Shown here: piece after piece, positions 35,702-44,626 of the stretch
Layout of the letters: the number at the start of each line of letters is the position of its first letter
Numbering within the stretch: the first letter of the stretch is position 1
DNA from: Chloroflexota bacterium
Lineage (GTDB): Bacteria; Chloroflexota; Anaerolineae; Aggregatilineales; Phototrophicaceae
NCBI GenBank assembly: GCA_011523515.1
Contig: WTGO01000005.1
Location: 1-50,061, forward strand
Direction of reading: 5' to 3'
Length of the DNA stretch: 50,061 nt
Made by a program: the position numbers and the translations under genes
The notes under the pieces: generated by a model
Told to the model about the DNA's origin: nothing
Seen by the model: the letters and a program-made list of their open reading frames with translations, nothing else
Database searches by the model: none

Positions 35702-37711
35702 CTAGCTGTCCATTTCATCATCGACGATCGGCTCGGAATCGGCAGCCCCGATATCCAGATCGCTCAAGTCAATTTGCGGCGTCTCGTCAACAGCCGGCTC
35801 GCTGATGACCGTCCGGACATCGGCGAAGGGCAAGTCGGCCGCTGCCGAGCCGGTGGCGGCTTGCATCAGCAGGGTCAGGCGCGCCGCCATGCTGGAGGGA
35901 TCGGGATGGATGCCATCCTGCAGCAGCGCCGTCTCGAAGACCTGCTCGACCACCGCGTCAACCAATTCGGCATCGCCCTCGTTCGCGATCATGCCGCTCA
36001 GGTTGTGCATCAGGGGATGGCGCGGATTCAGCTCCAGCGCTTTGACCGGCAGCTCGAAGTCTTTGTCCAGCAGGCGATTGATGCGATACATATAGCGGCT
36101 GCCGCTCTCGTCTTCGCTGACCAGGCGCGCCGGACTGCCGACCAGGGTCTTGCTCTCGCGCACATCGCTGACACGCTCGCCCAGCCGCGCTTTGACCCGC
36201 GCCTGCAAGGCAGCGAATGAATCGCTCTCCAGCGGCGCATCGGGCGTCTCCACTTCGTCGTCGACCTGCCCGACCTCGTCCAGATCCAGCTCGGCGGAAT
36301 CGACGCTGACCAGCTTGTGACCTTTGTAATCAGTCAATCCCATCGGCAGCATGGCGTCGACCGGGTGGGTGAAATAAAGCACTTCGATGCCGCGCTGTCG
36401 GAAGGCGTCCAGATGCGGGCTGCGCGCGCCGCTGCCGTAATCATCGGCGATGATGTAATAGAGGTCTTCCTGGTTCTCCGGCATGCGCTCGACCACTTCG
36501 TCCAGCGAATAGTACCGGCCGGGGTCGTCATCATGCGTCGTCTGGAAGAAGAGCAGCGGCTCCAGGTCGCCCCGGTCTTCACTCTCGATGACCAGTCCCT
36601 GTTTGAGATAAGCGCCGAATTCCTGGAAGAACTTCAGGTATTTGTCGCGGCTGTTCCTGGTCATGCGCTTGAGCTCGCTGAGCACGCGGCGGGTGACGGT
36701 CTTCTTCAAGCTGGCCATGACGCGGGTGGCCTGGATGCTTTCGCGGCTGACGCTCAGCGGCAGGTCTTCGCTGTCGACGACGCCCTGCACGAAGCTCAGG
36801 TACTCCGGCAGCAAATCGCGATTGTAGTCTTCGATCAGCACCTTGCGGGCGTAGAGTTGCAAGCCGGCTTCCTTGCGCGGGCTGAACATATTCTGCTCGG
36901 CGCTGCCGGGCAAGTACAGCAGCGCGTAGAATTGCATGGGCACATCGGCGCGCATGTGGATATGATGTCCCGCGCCGGCAAAATCCATCGTCAGCATTTT
37001 GTAGAAGCTGTCGTATTCCTCGTCCTCGACTTCAGAGGGGCTGCGCCGCCAGATGGCCTGCTGCTTGTTGGTCGGCTCTTCATCATCGCCAACATGAATG
37101 GGGAAGGCGACATAATCCGAATGCCTCCGAATGATGTCCTTGATGCGGAACTCGCGCGTGAACTCCTTCTCGTCGTCCTTCAAGCGCAGCACCACCGATG
37201 TGCCTCGCAGGTCTTTCTCGGCCGCTTCCAGGCTGTATGTGTCGCCGCCGGTGGCCGACCACTTGACCGCCTCGTCCTCTGGTCGATACGAGCGCGAGAC
37301 GACATCAACCTGCCTGGCGACCATAAAAGCCGAATAGAAGCCGACGCCGAATTGCCCGATGATATCGGCGGCGCTCTCCGGCTTTTCCTGCATGGCGTCG
37401 ATGAAGGCTCTGGCGCCCGACTTGGCGATGGTGCCCAGTCCGGCCACGATCTCGTCGCGGTTCATGCCGATGCCGGTGTCGCTGATGGTCAGCGTATTGG
37501 CCTCTTCGTCGACCTCGATATGGATTTCCAGCGCGGCTTGGGCGTCCTGCACAGCGTCGTTGGTCAGCATCTCGAATTGCAGCCGGTTCAGCGCATCCGA
37601 GGCGTTCGAAATCAGCTCGCGCAGGAAGATTTCCTTCTCGGTGTACAGCGAGTGAATCAGGATGTTCAATAGTTGCTGGGTTTCCGCTTGAAAGGTATGT
37701 TGCTCGCTCAT
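35702..37711 (-). CDS. htpG: HSP90-family molecular chaperone HtpG
   Basis: A 669-residue ATP-dependent chaperone. The GHKL ATPase motifs are clear: ELISNASDALNRL, DTGIGMNRDEI, GQFGVGFYSAFMVA and GTSVVLRL. Middle and C-terminal domains follow through SVSRESIQ, KKTVTRRVLSELKRM and NPRHPLM. An acidic C-terminal extension (about 30 residues, ending DEMDS) goes beyond the usual end. The ATG at 37711 has AAGGA upstream. No CIRCE inverted repeat is present; a 13-bp palindrome lies upstream (37783-37795). Confidence 0.97.
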   Translation of the reverse strand: MSEQHTFQAETQQLLNILIHSLYTEKEIFLRELISNASDALNRLQFEMLTNDAVQDAQAALEIHIEVDEEANTLTISDTGIGMNRDEIVAGLGTIAKSGARAFIDAMQEKPESAADIIGQFGVGFYSAFMVARQVDVVSRSYRPEDEAVKWSATGGDTYSLEAAEKDLRGTSVVLRLKDDEKEFTREFRIKDIIRRHSDYVAFPIHVGDDEEPTNKQQAIWRRSPSEVEDEEYDSFYKMLTMDFAGAGHHIHMRADVPMQFYALLYLPGSAEQNMFSPRKEAGLQLYARKVLIEDYNRDLLPEYLSFVQGVVDSEDLPLSVSRESIQATRVMASLKKTVTRRVLSELKRMTRNSRDKYLKFFQEFGAYLKQGLVIESEDRGDLEPLLFFQTTHDDDPGRYYSLDEVVERMPENQEDLYYIIADDYGSGARSPHLDAFRQRGIEVLYFTHPVDAMLPMGLTDYKGHKLVSVDSAELDLDEVGQVDDEVETPDAPLESDSFAALQARVKARLGERVSDVRESKTLVGSPARLVSEDESGSRYMYRINRLLDKDFELPVKALELNPRHPLMHNLSGMIANEGDAELVDAVVEQVFETALLQDGIHPDPSSMAARLTLLMQAATGSAAADLPFADVRTVISEPAVDETPQIDLSDLDIGAADSEPIVDDEMDS

Positions 37712-37782
37712 GCTCCGTCCTTGTTTCGTATCGCGCGCCGCCCGCGCGACGCAGATAAACGGCCTCGTGAGTTTTCGGGCAA

Positions 37783-37795
37783 TGTTGACTCAACA
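37783..37795. promoter_or_regulatory. Perfect 13-bp palindrome upstream of htpG
   Basis: TGTTGA C TCAACA lies 72-84 bases upstream of the htpG ATG and between it and the convergently placed end of the methyltransferase gene. It might be an operator, but no regulator is identified. Confidence 0.35.
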
Positions 37796-37823
37796 CTTTA
37801 CTTGAATCTGAAAAATGAGGACA

Positions 37824-39026
37824 TTATTTTCTTGCCGAAACCAGGTATTCGTAGAGTTCTTTTTTTGAGTTCCGTTTGCGTATCTTTTGAACGCTTATGT
37901 CGACGAATCCGACCTTTTGCATCATTTCAGCGTAGAACTCTTCGACGGGAACTAAGGTATCGTAGAACTTCGAATTTCCCACAATGTAAAACAGTCTTCC
38001 ACCGTCGACAAGAAGCGGCCCTAAGTTTGAGAAGTGCAGGTACATATCATCCATGTATTTGCGGATATAGTTGGCGAGAACGTGGCTTCTAGTTGCCACA
38101 GACCTAACTACTTGATCCAAGGAACTTGATTGAAATTCGTCCCGTGATCTCCAAGAGGACAGCCGGCTCGTTGCAATACCCCATGTTCCGCCTATTGCTT
38201 TCCAATCCAACTCCCCAGCCTCGCGTGATTCGCTGAGATACCCAAGCCAATACATATATGGACGAAGCTCACGTATATAGCTCATGCGATTAGAATATGG
38301 TGGTGAAGTTATCACACAATCATATTCTGCGCTGTCGGGCACATTGAGTGTACGAGAGTCTGACTCATAAACACTTACTTTCCCACATATTTGTTTCGAA
38401 GCTGCTCTTACGATTCTAGCGACATTAGCCAAAAACGCTGAAACCATCATTTTAGTTTCATCAAATAAGCTCTCTTCCGAATTCTTGAACGACATTGACT
38501 GATGATTAAAAGCGGCATTTGACCAGTCAATAAGTAAGCGGCAGAAGGCAATCAAAAGCAGATTGCGTACTGGCTCGGTAGTCTCGACTCCACAAATATG
38601 CTGATAGATTTCAGCAAGTGTCGCGAGTCGCTTGGATGACCACCAGCGATGAATTTTGTGTATCGGCGGCGTCCAAGATGCGCTACCGCCCTTTTTCGTC
38701 TTCACAGCTTCTGCAATTACGTTAGCATGCCGCGTCGTCTGAAGTAAATCGACATAACTGTATCGCGCTGTCTTGACCTCTGCCAGCCAAATCAAGAACG
38801 GATTGATGTCGAGCAAAGTCGCATTTGTTCCAAGTTCAGCACAGGCTAGGCCCGTAGTGCCTGTCCCAGAAAATGGATCAAGAACGTTTCTGCAATTGTG
38901 GTTGCTCTCCAGTATTTCATAAACAAGCTTGACCGAATATGCTGGCGTCAAGCGTACCCATCCGTGTCGACCTTTCTTGATATTCTCTTTAAAAGTTAGC
39001 TCGGCACGTTGCTTAACCACTGTCAT
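37824..39026 (-). CDS. DNA amino-methyltransferase of a second type II R-M pair
   Basis: A 400-residue enzyme if it starts at ATG 39026 (28 codons more from ATG 39110, which would overlap the nuclease gene by 98 bases). The SAM motif VLDPFSGTGTTGLACAELG precedes the catalytic CVITSPPYSNRMSYIR, suggesting N4-cytosine methylation. The TSPPYxNRxxYxR arrangement also occurs in the first R-M methylase, yet the rest differs. The stop of the nuclease gene overlaps the preferred start by 14 bases, so both form one transcript, nuclease first. The region is clearly richer in A+T than htpG and the SH3 lipoprotein, a sign of transfer. Confidence 0.85.
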   Translation of the reverse strand: MTVVKQRAELTFKENIKKGRHGWVRLTPAYSVKLVYEILESNHNCRNVLDPFSGTGTTGLACAELGTNATLLDINPFLIWLAEVKTARYSYVDLLQTTRHANVIAEAVKTKKGGSASWTPPIHKIHRWWSSKRLATLAEIYQHICGVETTEPVRNLLLIAFCRLLIDWSNAAFNHQSMSFKNSEESLFDETKMMVSAFLANVARIVRAASKQICGKVSVYESDSRTLNVPDSAEYDCVITSPPYSNRMSYIRELRPYMYWLGYLSESREAGELDWKAIGGTWGIATSRLSSWRSRDEFQSSSLDQVVRSVATRSHVLANYIRKYMDDMYLHFSNLGPLLVDGGRLFYIVGNSKFYDTLVPVEEFYAEMMQKVGFVDISVQKIRKRNSKKELYEYLVSARK

Positions 39027-39822
39027 TTGCCTTGAGTAAACTCTCAAATATTCCACGAGTGAACTCACGGATTCCGTCGGCGTTTCGTTCAAAAAACGAC
39101 GCGAGATCATAACCCACTACATGCGTCATAAACGCAAACGTCGAAGTTAAGGGGTCATCACTCAAGTGCCCGCGCAAAACAAGCCACTTTCCTCTTTGAT
39201 ATCGTTCCATAATATCGTTGTCAATTTGACTTGACAAAACAGTGAGCACCGGAAGATATCCTTGCGTATACGCTTCGGCAGCATTCGCCATATCTGCATT
39301 TTGGCGTTTGGAATCCTTGCTCTTGTATCCTTGCCTTACTTCAAAAACTACTCCTTGCATCGCGCTTGCTACACGGGGATCAATAGAAAGGTATTCACTT
39401 GTCGCCTTCATCCAGTCCAATACCGCTCGACGCTTTGCCTCATCAGAAATATGCACCGGCGAAACTCGCCCATCAAGCTTGAGAGTACGTTGCCGTCCGG
39501 CGTCTGCCTCAAGTTGATAAGACCAAGTTGCTTGATCTGTAGTTAGGTCGAATTCATCTTGTAATATCCTGCGTATGAGTTCTTCGCTTCCTAAACCTAT
39601 TTGACGATATACAGACGTTATGCCTCCCGCCGCCTTATGCGCTGAATAAATCAAAGGATTGTCGAGACCAAACCACACATAGAACACGTCCTGACTGTAG
39701 ATTTGCCGGAAAGTCTCATAATCTAGTCCTTCACGACCGCGCCCAAATTTAGGTTTATACGTCCTGCACACTTCCAGACGGTCAAAAATGATTTTGAGAT
39801 ATTCGCTGTCTCGATTGGACAC
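39013..39822 (-). CDS. Putative type II restriction endonuclease, family not recognised
   Basis: A 269-residue protein upstream of and overlapping the methyltransferase. Its strongest nuclease-like segment is VVFEVRQGYKSKDSKRQNAD, about residues 157-176, a possible PD-(D/E)XK variant in which the usual Lys is Arg or shifted to the later KSKDSKR stretch. A C-terminal segment includes DPLTSTFAFMTHVVGYDLASFFERNADG. No membrane or signal segment. The assignment rests on this motif and on pairing with a methylase. Start codon is GTG at 39822. A+T-rich like its partner, consistent with acquisition as a unit. Confidence 0.7.
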   Translation of the reverse strand: MSNRDSEYLKIIFDRLEVCRTYKPKFGRGREGLDYETFRQIYSQDVFYVWFGLDNPLIYSAHKAAGGITSVYRQIGLGSEELIRRILQDEFDLTTDQATWSYQLEADAGRQRTLKLDGRVSPVHISDEAKRRAVLDWMKATSEYLSIDPRVASAMQGVVFEVRQGYKSKDSKRQNADMANAAEAYTQGYLPVLTVLSSQIDNDIMERYQRGKWLVLRGHLSDDPLTSTFAFMTHVVGYDLASFFERNADGIREFTRGIFESLLKANDSG

Positions 39823-39932
39823 TTATCTGATATAACCCTTCACTACAGTTTCTTGAAGTAGCATACAGCTATGAAGCTTACAGGAAGAAGCGATTTAGTG
39901 AAACACTGCCAATATAGAGACCACTTCTATAT

Positions 39933-40385
39933 TTACCCCGGCAGCCAGGGCTCGGCGAAGTACTGCCCCTCGAAGCCCTCGGCGATCCAGCCGACCGTGC
40001 CACGGAAGTCGATCTGGTACCAGGCATAGGGCCCGGCGCAGACTACGCCATCAAGCACCAAAAAGCCCTCCAGCGGCGCCAACTGGGCGATGACATCGTT
40101 TTCGGTGCCCGGCCCGGCGCGCAGGTTGAGCCAGCGGCCGTCATCATTCAGCGTTACCCGCCCGCGCTCGCCCACAATCAGGAAGGATTCGTCGGCGCCC
40201 TCGCAGAAGATATGCGGCGTCAAGGTGGGCAGCGCCGCCAAAGTCGGCAGCGGCGTCGGCGTGGCCCGCTGCTCCGGCGTCAGACGCAGCACAACTGTCG
40301 CCGTCGGCAGCAGCGGCGCGCTGGAACAAGCCGCCAACGCGATCAGCAGGCACAGGGCGAGCGCCGCCCTCGCAATCGGTCTCAT
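39933..40385 (-). CDS. Lipoprotein with an SH3b-like domain
   Basis: A 150-residue protein. A basic start and hydrophobic stretch lead to LAAC, a lipobox, then a Pro/Thr-rich linker. The remaining part resembles a bacterial SH3 domain: GRWLNLRAGPGTENDVIAQL, then YAWYQIDFRGTVGWIAEGFEGQYF. Bacterial SH3 domains bind cell-wall peptides or proteins. A TAGAAT lies six bases before the ATG, so transcripts could be nearly leaderless. It is divergent from the alcohol dehydrogenase-like gene. Confidence 0.85.
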   Translation of the reverse strand: MRPIARAALALCLLIALAACSSAPLLPTATVVLRLTPEQRATPTPLPTLAALPTLTPHIFCEGADESFLIVGERGRVTLNDDGRWLNLRAGPGTENDVIAQLAPLEGFLVLDGVVCAGPYAWYQIDFRGTVGWIAEGFEGQYFAEPWLPG

Positions 40386-40411
40386 GCGGTCATTCTAACC
40401 CAAATCAGTCG

Positions 40412-40440
40412 TCAACAGCAGGTGGCGAAACTGCTATACT
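40412..40440 (+). promoter_or_regulatory. Promoter of the alcohol dehydrogenase-like gene
   Basis: TCAACA at 40412-40417, a 17-base spacer, and TATACT at 40435-40440 preceded by TGC (40432-40434). AAGGAG follows ten bases before the ATG. Confidence 0.6.
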
Positions 40441-40479
40441 GAACGCCACTGCGCCAGCGCCAAAAGGAGAAACTTGCTG

Positions 40480-41454
40480 ATGAAAGCCGTGCAAATTATC
40501 GCTCGTGGAAAACCCGTTTTTGTCGACGCGCCCAAACCAACGCTGCAGCCCGGCGCCGCGCTGGTGAGGTCGCTGCGCCTGTCCCTCTGCGGCAGCGATG
40601 TGCGTCACTTGCACTATCTGCCCGACGACCGCTACCCCACCGCCACCGGCGAAACCGGGCATGAAATGGTGGGGGTGGTCGAGGCGATCGATCCGCAGAA
40701 TGGGGCCGTGCAGCCGGGCGACCGCGTGCTCTGCCTGGCGCCCGATCACCGCGCTATGTGCGAGTATTATCTGGCGCCGGTCGACCGCCTGCTGCCGCTG
40801 GACCCGTCCACGCCGCTGGAGCATTCGGTGCAAGCCCAGCAATTCGGCACGGTGCTCTACGCCGCCCGCGTACTGCCGGACCTGCGCGGCAAAACCGTCG
40901 CTGTCATCGGCCAGGGCTCGGCCGGCCTGTGGTTCAACTTCGCCCTGCAGCAGCGCGGCGCCGCCAAGATCATCGCGCTTGACCTCAAAGCCTACCGCCT
41001 GGCTTACAGCGAGCGCTTCGGCGCCACCCACACCGTCCACAACGCCGAGGTCTCAGCGGTCGAGGCGCTGCGCGAGATCAACGGCGGCGAGCTGCCCGAT
41101 GTCGTCATCGAGGCGGCCGGCACGGACGAGGCCATCCGCCAGGCGGTCGAGATTACGCGCATGGGCGGTTTCGTGCTGCTCTTCGGCGTGCCGCGCGCTG
41201 ACACCATGGACGGCTTCCCCATCTTCGCGGCCTTCTGGAAGAAGCTGACGCTGCAGCCGATGGTGGGCACGATTGACGACCCCGGCCACGCCTGCACGCG
41301 CCAGGCGCTGGACTACATCAATAGCGGCGCGGTCGATGTGGCCGGCATGATCACGCATACTTTCAAGTTCGCCGATGTCTTCGAGGCTTACGAGCTGCAT
41401 CGGATTCAGGACGAAGGCGCGGTCAAGATCGTGATTGATATGGAGAGCGAATAA
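40480..41454 (+). CDS. Zinc-dependent alcohol dehydrogenase-like (MDR superfamily) protein
   Basis: A 324-residue medium-chain dehydrogenase. Catalytic zinc ligands are suggested by LCGSDVRHLH and TGHEMVGVV. The cofactor-binding Rossmann motif is VAVIGQGSAGLW, followed by IIALDLKAYRLAYS. The four-Cys structural zinc loop present in many family members is missing, so this is a shorter subclass. Substrate is unknown. The start is ATG 40480 with AAGGAG ten bases upstream; TTG 40474 is an alternative. It is followed by a hairpin repeat and the type IIG gene on the same strand. Confidence 0.9.
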   Translation: MKAVQIIARGKPVFVDAPKPTLQPGAALVRSLRLSLCGSDVRHLHYLPDDRYPTATGETGHEMVGVVEAIDPQNGAVQPGDRVLCLAPDHRAMCEYYLAPVDRLLPLDPSTPLEHSVQAQQFGTVLYAARVLPDLRGKTVAVIGQGSAGLWFNFALQQRGAAKIIALDLKAYRLAYSERFGATHTVHNAEVSAVEALREINGGELPDVVIEAAGTDEAIRQAVEITRMGGFVLLFGVPRADTMDGFPIFAAFWKKLTLQPMVGTIDDPGHACTRQALDYINSGAVDVAGMITHTFKFADVFEAYELHRIQDEGAVKIVIDMESE

Positions 41455-41467
41455 GGGAAAACCGCAG

Positions 41468-41488
41468 GGGCGACTTATCAAGTCGCCC
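41468..41488. repeat. Dispersed hairpin repeat, copy 3
   Basis: GGGCGACTT, ATC, AAGTCGCCC: a perfect 9-bp stem that starts 14 bases after the alcohol dehydrogenase-like gene stop. It lies just before a CACCGAGGACACTGAGG repeat that provides the ribosome binding site of the next gene. Confidence 0.8.
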
Positions 41489-41489
41489 G

Positions 41490-41510
41490 CCACCGAGGAC
41501 ACTGAGGAGA
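41490..41510. repeat. CTCTGTG-family repeat carrying the type IIG ribosome binding site
   Basis: CCACCGAGGACACTGAGGAGA in the reverse orientation of the CTCTGTG arrays seen near 45.4-46.3 kb. GAGGAGA at 41504-41510 is four bases before ATG 41515. Confidence 0.6.
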
Positions 41511-41514
41511 GACG

Positions 41515-44500
41515 ATGAGCGCGCCAGACAGCGTTTACCGGCTAGTCGAGAAGTTCGACCGAGACAAGCCCGGCACTGAAACTGAATTGCGAGACTGGTT
41601 CGTCGATCCGCTCTTCGAGGCGCTAGGCTGGGACCTGCGCGCGAAACAGCAAGTCCGCAAGGAACCGAGCGTCACCGTGCGGGAAGCGGGCCTCGAACGC
41701 TCCAAACGCGCCGATTACAGCTTCCACATCGGCAACACAAGGCATTTCTTCGTCGAGACCAAAATGCCGCATGTGAACCTGGAGCGGAACCCTATCCCGG
41801 CTTTTCAATTGCGGCGCTATGGCTGGTCGGGCAATACAGCCGTCAGCGTCTTGACCGATTTCGAAGAATTCAGCGTCTACGATTGCCGCATCCAGCCGCA
41901 GCGCAGCGACCCCGCCGCAACGGCCCGCCTGCGCTATTACGAGTATGGCGATTACATCGACCAATGGGACGAGCTGGAGTCGCGTTTCAGCCGCGAAGCT
42001 GTCGCGAACGGCGCGCTGCGCGAGTGGATTGAAGGCGAGCGCGTCCGCGGCGTCTTCAGCGTCGACCAGGCCTTCCTGCGAGAAATGGAAAATTGGCGCG
42101 AGCTGCTGGCGGAAGAAATCGCCTTGCACAACCGCGACCTGGGCCAGCGCCAACTCAACTTGCTCGTCCAGCGCACGATCGACCGCATCGTCTTCCTGCG
42201 CATCGCCGAAGACCGCGACATCGAAGCCTACGGACGCCTGCGCAGCGCCGCCGGCGCCGGCAAGCAAGTCTATGAAGCGCTGAAAATCATCTTCAGCGAA
42301 GCCGACGACAAGTACAACTCGGGCTTGTTCCACTTCAGCAATGAGAAGCGCGCCAGCGAACCCGACCGCCTCTCGCTGAAGATCCACATCCCCGACGAAG
42401 CCCTGCGCCACATCATCAAGAATCTGTATTTTCCCTTCAGCCCCTACGAGTTCTCCGTCCTGCCCGCCGACATCCTCGGCCAGGTTTACGAGCAATTCCT
42501 CGGCAAAGTCATCGAATTAAGCGCGGGCGGCGCGGTGCGCGTCGAAGAAAAACCCGAGGTCCGCAAAGCCGGCGGCGTCTATTACACGCCGGCATACATC
42601 GTCGACTACATCGTGGAAAACACGGTCGGGAATCTGCTCCAGGGCAAGAATCCCGAGGAAGCCGCCAAGCTGCGCATCCTCGACCCGGCTTGCGGCAGCG
42701 GCTCCTTCCTCACCGGCGCTTATCAATACTTGCTGGATTGGCACTTGAATTATTATCGCGAGCATCCGGCGCAGTACCGCAATCGCCGCCGCGAAACCGC
42801 CGAAGGCATGACGCTGACCACCGCCGAGAAACGCCGCATTCTGCTCAACAATATCTACGGCGTCGACCTCGACCAGAACGCCGTCGAAGTCAGCAAGCTC
42901 TCGCTGCTGCTGAAGATGCTGGAGAACGAAAACGAGGCGACCGGGCGGCAGACGATCATGTTCAGCGCCGGCGGACGCATCCTGCCCGACCTCAGCGGCA
43001 ACATCAAATGGGGCAATTCCCTCATCGGCAGCGACTTCTTCCGCGGGGCGCAGGCGGCGCTCTTCGGCGATGAAGAAGAGATGCAGCGCATCAAAGCCTT
43101 CGACTGGGAGGCGGAGTCCGGCTTTGGCGAGATCATGGCGGCCGGCGGCTTTGACGCTGTGATTGGGAATCCGCCTTATATTCGCATTCAGACGATGAAA
43201 GAGACCGCCCCCGACACCGTGCCTTACTACAAGAAGAATTACGTGTCGGCCTCAAAGGGCAATTATGACATTTACGTTGTATTCGTAGAGAAAGGTCTGC
43301 AATTGCTGAATGAAGCAGGTTTGCTAGGCTTCATCCTGCCGCATAAATTCTTCAATGCGAAATATGGCGAGCCGTTGCGCGGACTGATTTCAAGCGGCAA
43401 CCACCTTCGCAAAATCGTCCATTTTGGCGCAGAGCAAGTATTTGAAGGAGCGACAACCTATACATGTTTGCTCTTTCTTGACCGAAACATGAAACAGGCT
43501 TTCGATTTTTTCAAAGTTCCTGATTTGCAGAGCTGGCAGCAGAATAAACTAACGGAATCGGGCAGGATAGCTGGTAATCGCAGTAGCGCCGACGATTGGA
43601 ATTTTGTTGTAGGACCACTTGCGCCAATATACGACAGACTCAATCAGCAGCCAGTGACGCTAAGAGAGATTTCTAAGCCATTTGTGGGCTTGCAGACAAG
43701 CGCTGATACAGTGTTTCTTTTCAAAGAGTTTGATGATGTAGATGAGCACTTGATAGTAGTACATTCAAAGAACCAGAACACTAGAGTGCAGATCGAAAAA
43801 GACCTACTCAAACCAGTTATCCGTAGCGGAAATATTGGACGCTATTGGGCGATTCCGTCGGCCTACGTGTTGTTCCCGTATCACTTTAGACATGGTAAAG
43901 CACATCTAATCTCACAGGCCGAAATGCAGCAACTATATCCTTTAACTTGGAACTATTTGCTGGAAAACAAAGTACTTCTGAGTGGTCGCGAACATGGCAA
44001 GTTTGCGGGAGATGGATGGTATCAGTTGTATCCAAAGAATCTTGAATTGTGGGAACAACCCAAGCTGATGCTGCCATATATGATCACGCAACTGTCCGCT
44101 TACTTGGATTTGGACAATATGTACTTTGTAAACGTAACAACTGGGGGATTTGGCCTTACCGTGCAAGAAGGGAGAGAGAGCCTGAATTACCTTACGGGAC
44201 TGTTGAACAGCAAGCTCTTGGACGTGTACCTAAAGCAAGTTACGCCAAACTTTAGAGGCGGATATTTCGGAGCCAACAAGAGATATCTAGATCAACTCCC
44301 AATCCGCACAATCGACTTTGCCAACCCCAACGATGTCGCCATGCACGACAAGATGGTCGAGCTAGTCGATGAGATGCTGGACAGACATAAGCAATTGCCG
44401 GGCCTGACGGGCGAAGGGCGCAGGGTTGCCGAGCGGGTTATTCAGACCGTGGACGGTGAGATTGACGCGCTGGTGTATCGGCTGTATGGGCTGAGTGGGG

Positions 44501-44529
44501 ATGAGGTGCGGATTGTGGAGGGTGGGTGA
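41515..44529 (+). CDS. Type IIG single-chain restriction-methylation enzyme
   Basis: A 1004-residue Eco57I-like protein that cuts and methylates with one chain. N-terminal nuclease: D67 in KRADYS followed by E81-x-K83 in VETKMP, the PD-(D/E)XK pattern. A helical connector leads to an N6-adenine methyltransferase with SAM motif DPACGSGSF near residue 390 and catalytic NPPY at 552-555. The rest should be the target-recognition region, ending with MVELVDEMLDRHKQLPG. From about 43250 to 44310 the DNA is much richer in A+T than both ends, so the specificity half looks imported, with the host-like composition returning before the stop. GAGGAG is four bases upstream of the ATG, within a dispersed repeat. 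This is not a PglX gene of BREX; none of the other BREX genes is present. A HEPN gene follows. Confidence 0.9.
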   Translation: MSAPDSVYRLVEKFDRDKPGTETELRDWFVDPLFEALGWDLRAKQQVRKEPSVTVREAGLERSKRADYSFHIGNTRHFFVETKMPHVNLERNPIPAFQLRRYGWSGNTAVSVLTDFEEFSVYDCRIQPQRSDPAATARLRYYEYGDYIDQWDELESRFSREAVANGALREWIEGERVRGVFSVDQAFLREMENWRELLAEEIALHNRDLGQRQLNLLVQRTIDRIVFLRIAEDRDIEAYGRLRSAAGAGKQVYEALKIIFSEADDKYNSGLFHFSNEKRASEPDRLSLKIHIPDEALRHIIKNLYFPFSPYEFSVLPADILGQVYEQFLGKVIELSAGGAVRVEEKPEVRKAGGVYYTPAYIVDYIVENTVGNLLQGKNPEEAAKLRILDPACGSGSFLTGAYQYLLDWHLNYYREHPAQYRNRRRETAEGMTLTTAEKRRILLNNIYGVDLDQNAVEVSKLSLLLKMLENENEATGRQTIMFSAGGRILPDLSGNIKWGNSLIGSDFFRGAQAALFGDEEEMQRIKAFDWEAESGFGEIMAAGGFDAVIGNPPYIRIQTMKETAPDTVPYYKKNYVSASKGNYDIYVVFVEKGLQLLNEAGLLGFILPHKFFNAKYGEPLRGLISSGNHLRKIVHFGAEQVFEGATTYTCLLFLDRNMKQAFDFFKVPDLQSWQQNKLTESGRIAGNRSSADDWNFVVGPLAPIYDRLNQQPVTLREISKPFVGLQTSADTVFLFKEFDDVDEHLIVVHSKNQNTRVQIEKDLLKPVIRSGNIGRYWAIPSAYVLFPYHFRHGKAHLISQAEMQQLYPLTWNYLLENKVLLSGREHGKFAGDGWYQLYPKNLELWEQPKLMLPYMITQLSAYLDLDNMYFVNVTTGGFGLTVQEGRESLNYLTGLLNSKLLDVYLKQVTPNFRGGYFGANKRYLDQLPIRTIDFANPNDVAMHDKMVELVDEMLDRHKQLPGLTGEGRRVAERVIQTVDGEIDALVYRLYGLSGDEVRIVEGG

Positions 44530-44626
44530 GGTGGGCATGGACATGCACAGACTGTAGCTAGATAATCGAACATCTGTTTGCTACGATGTAGCTATTGTGG
44601 CCTGCGAATCGTAAGAAGTAAACAAT

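Noticed and set aside
37712..37823. CIRCE (HrcA operator) upstream of htpG.
   Set aside because: The nine-base inverted repeat of CIRCE is absent; the palindrome there has a different sequence.
41515..44529. Type IIG gene as PglX of a BREX system.
   Set aside because: It has an N-terminal nuclease and none of BrxA, BrxB, BrxC, PglZ or BrxL is nearby.
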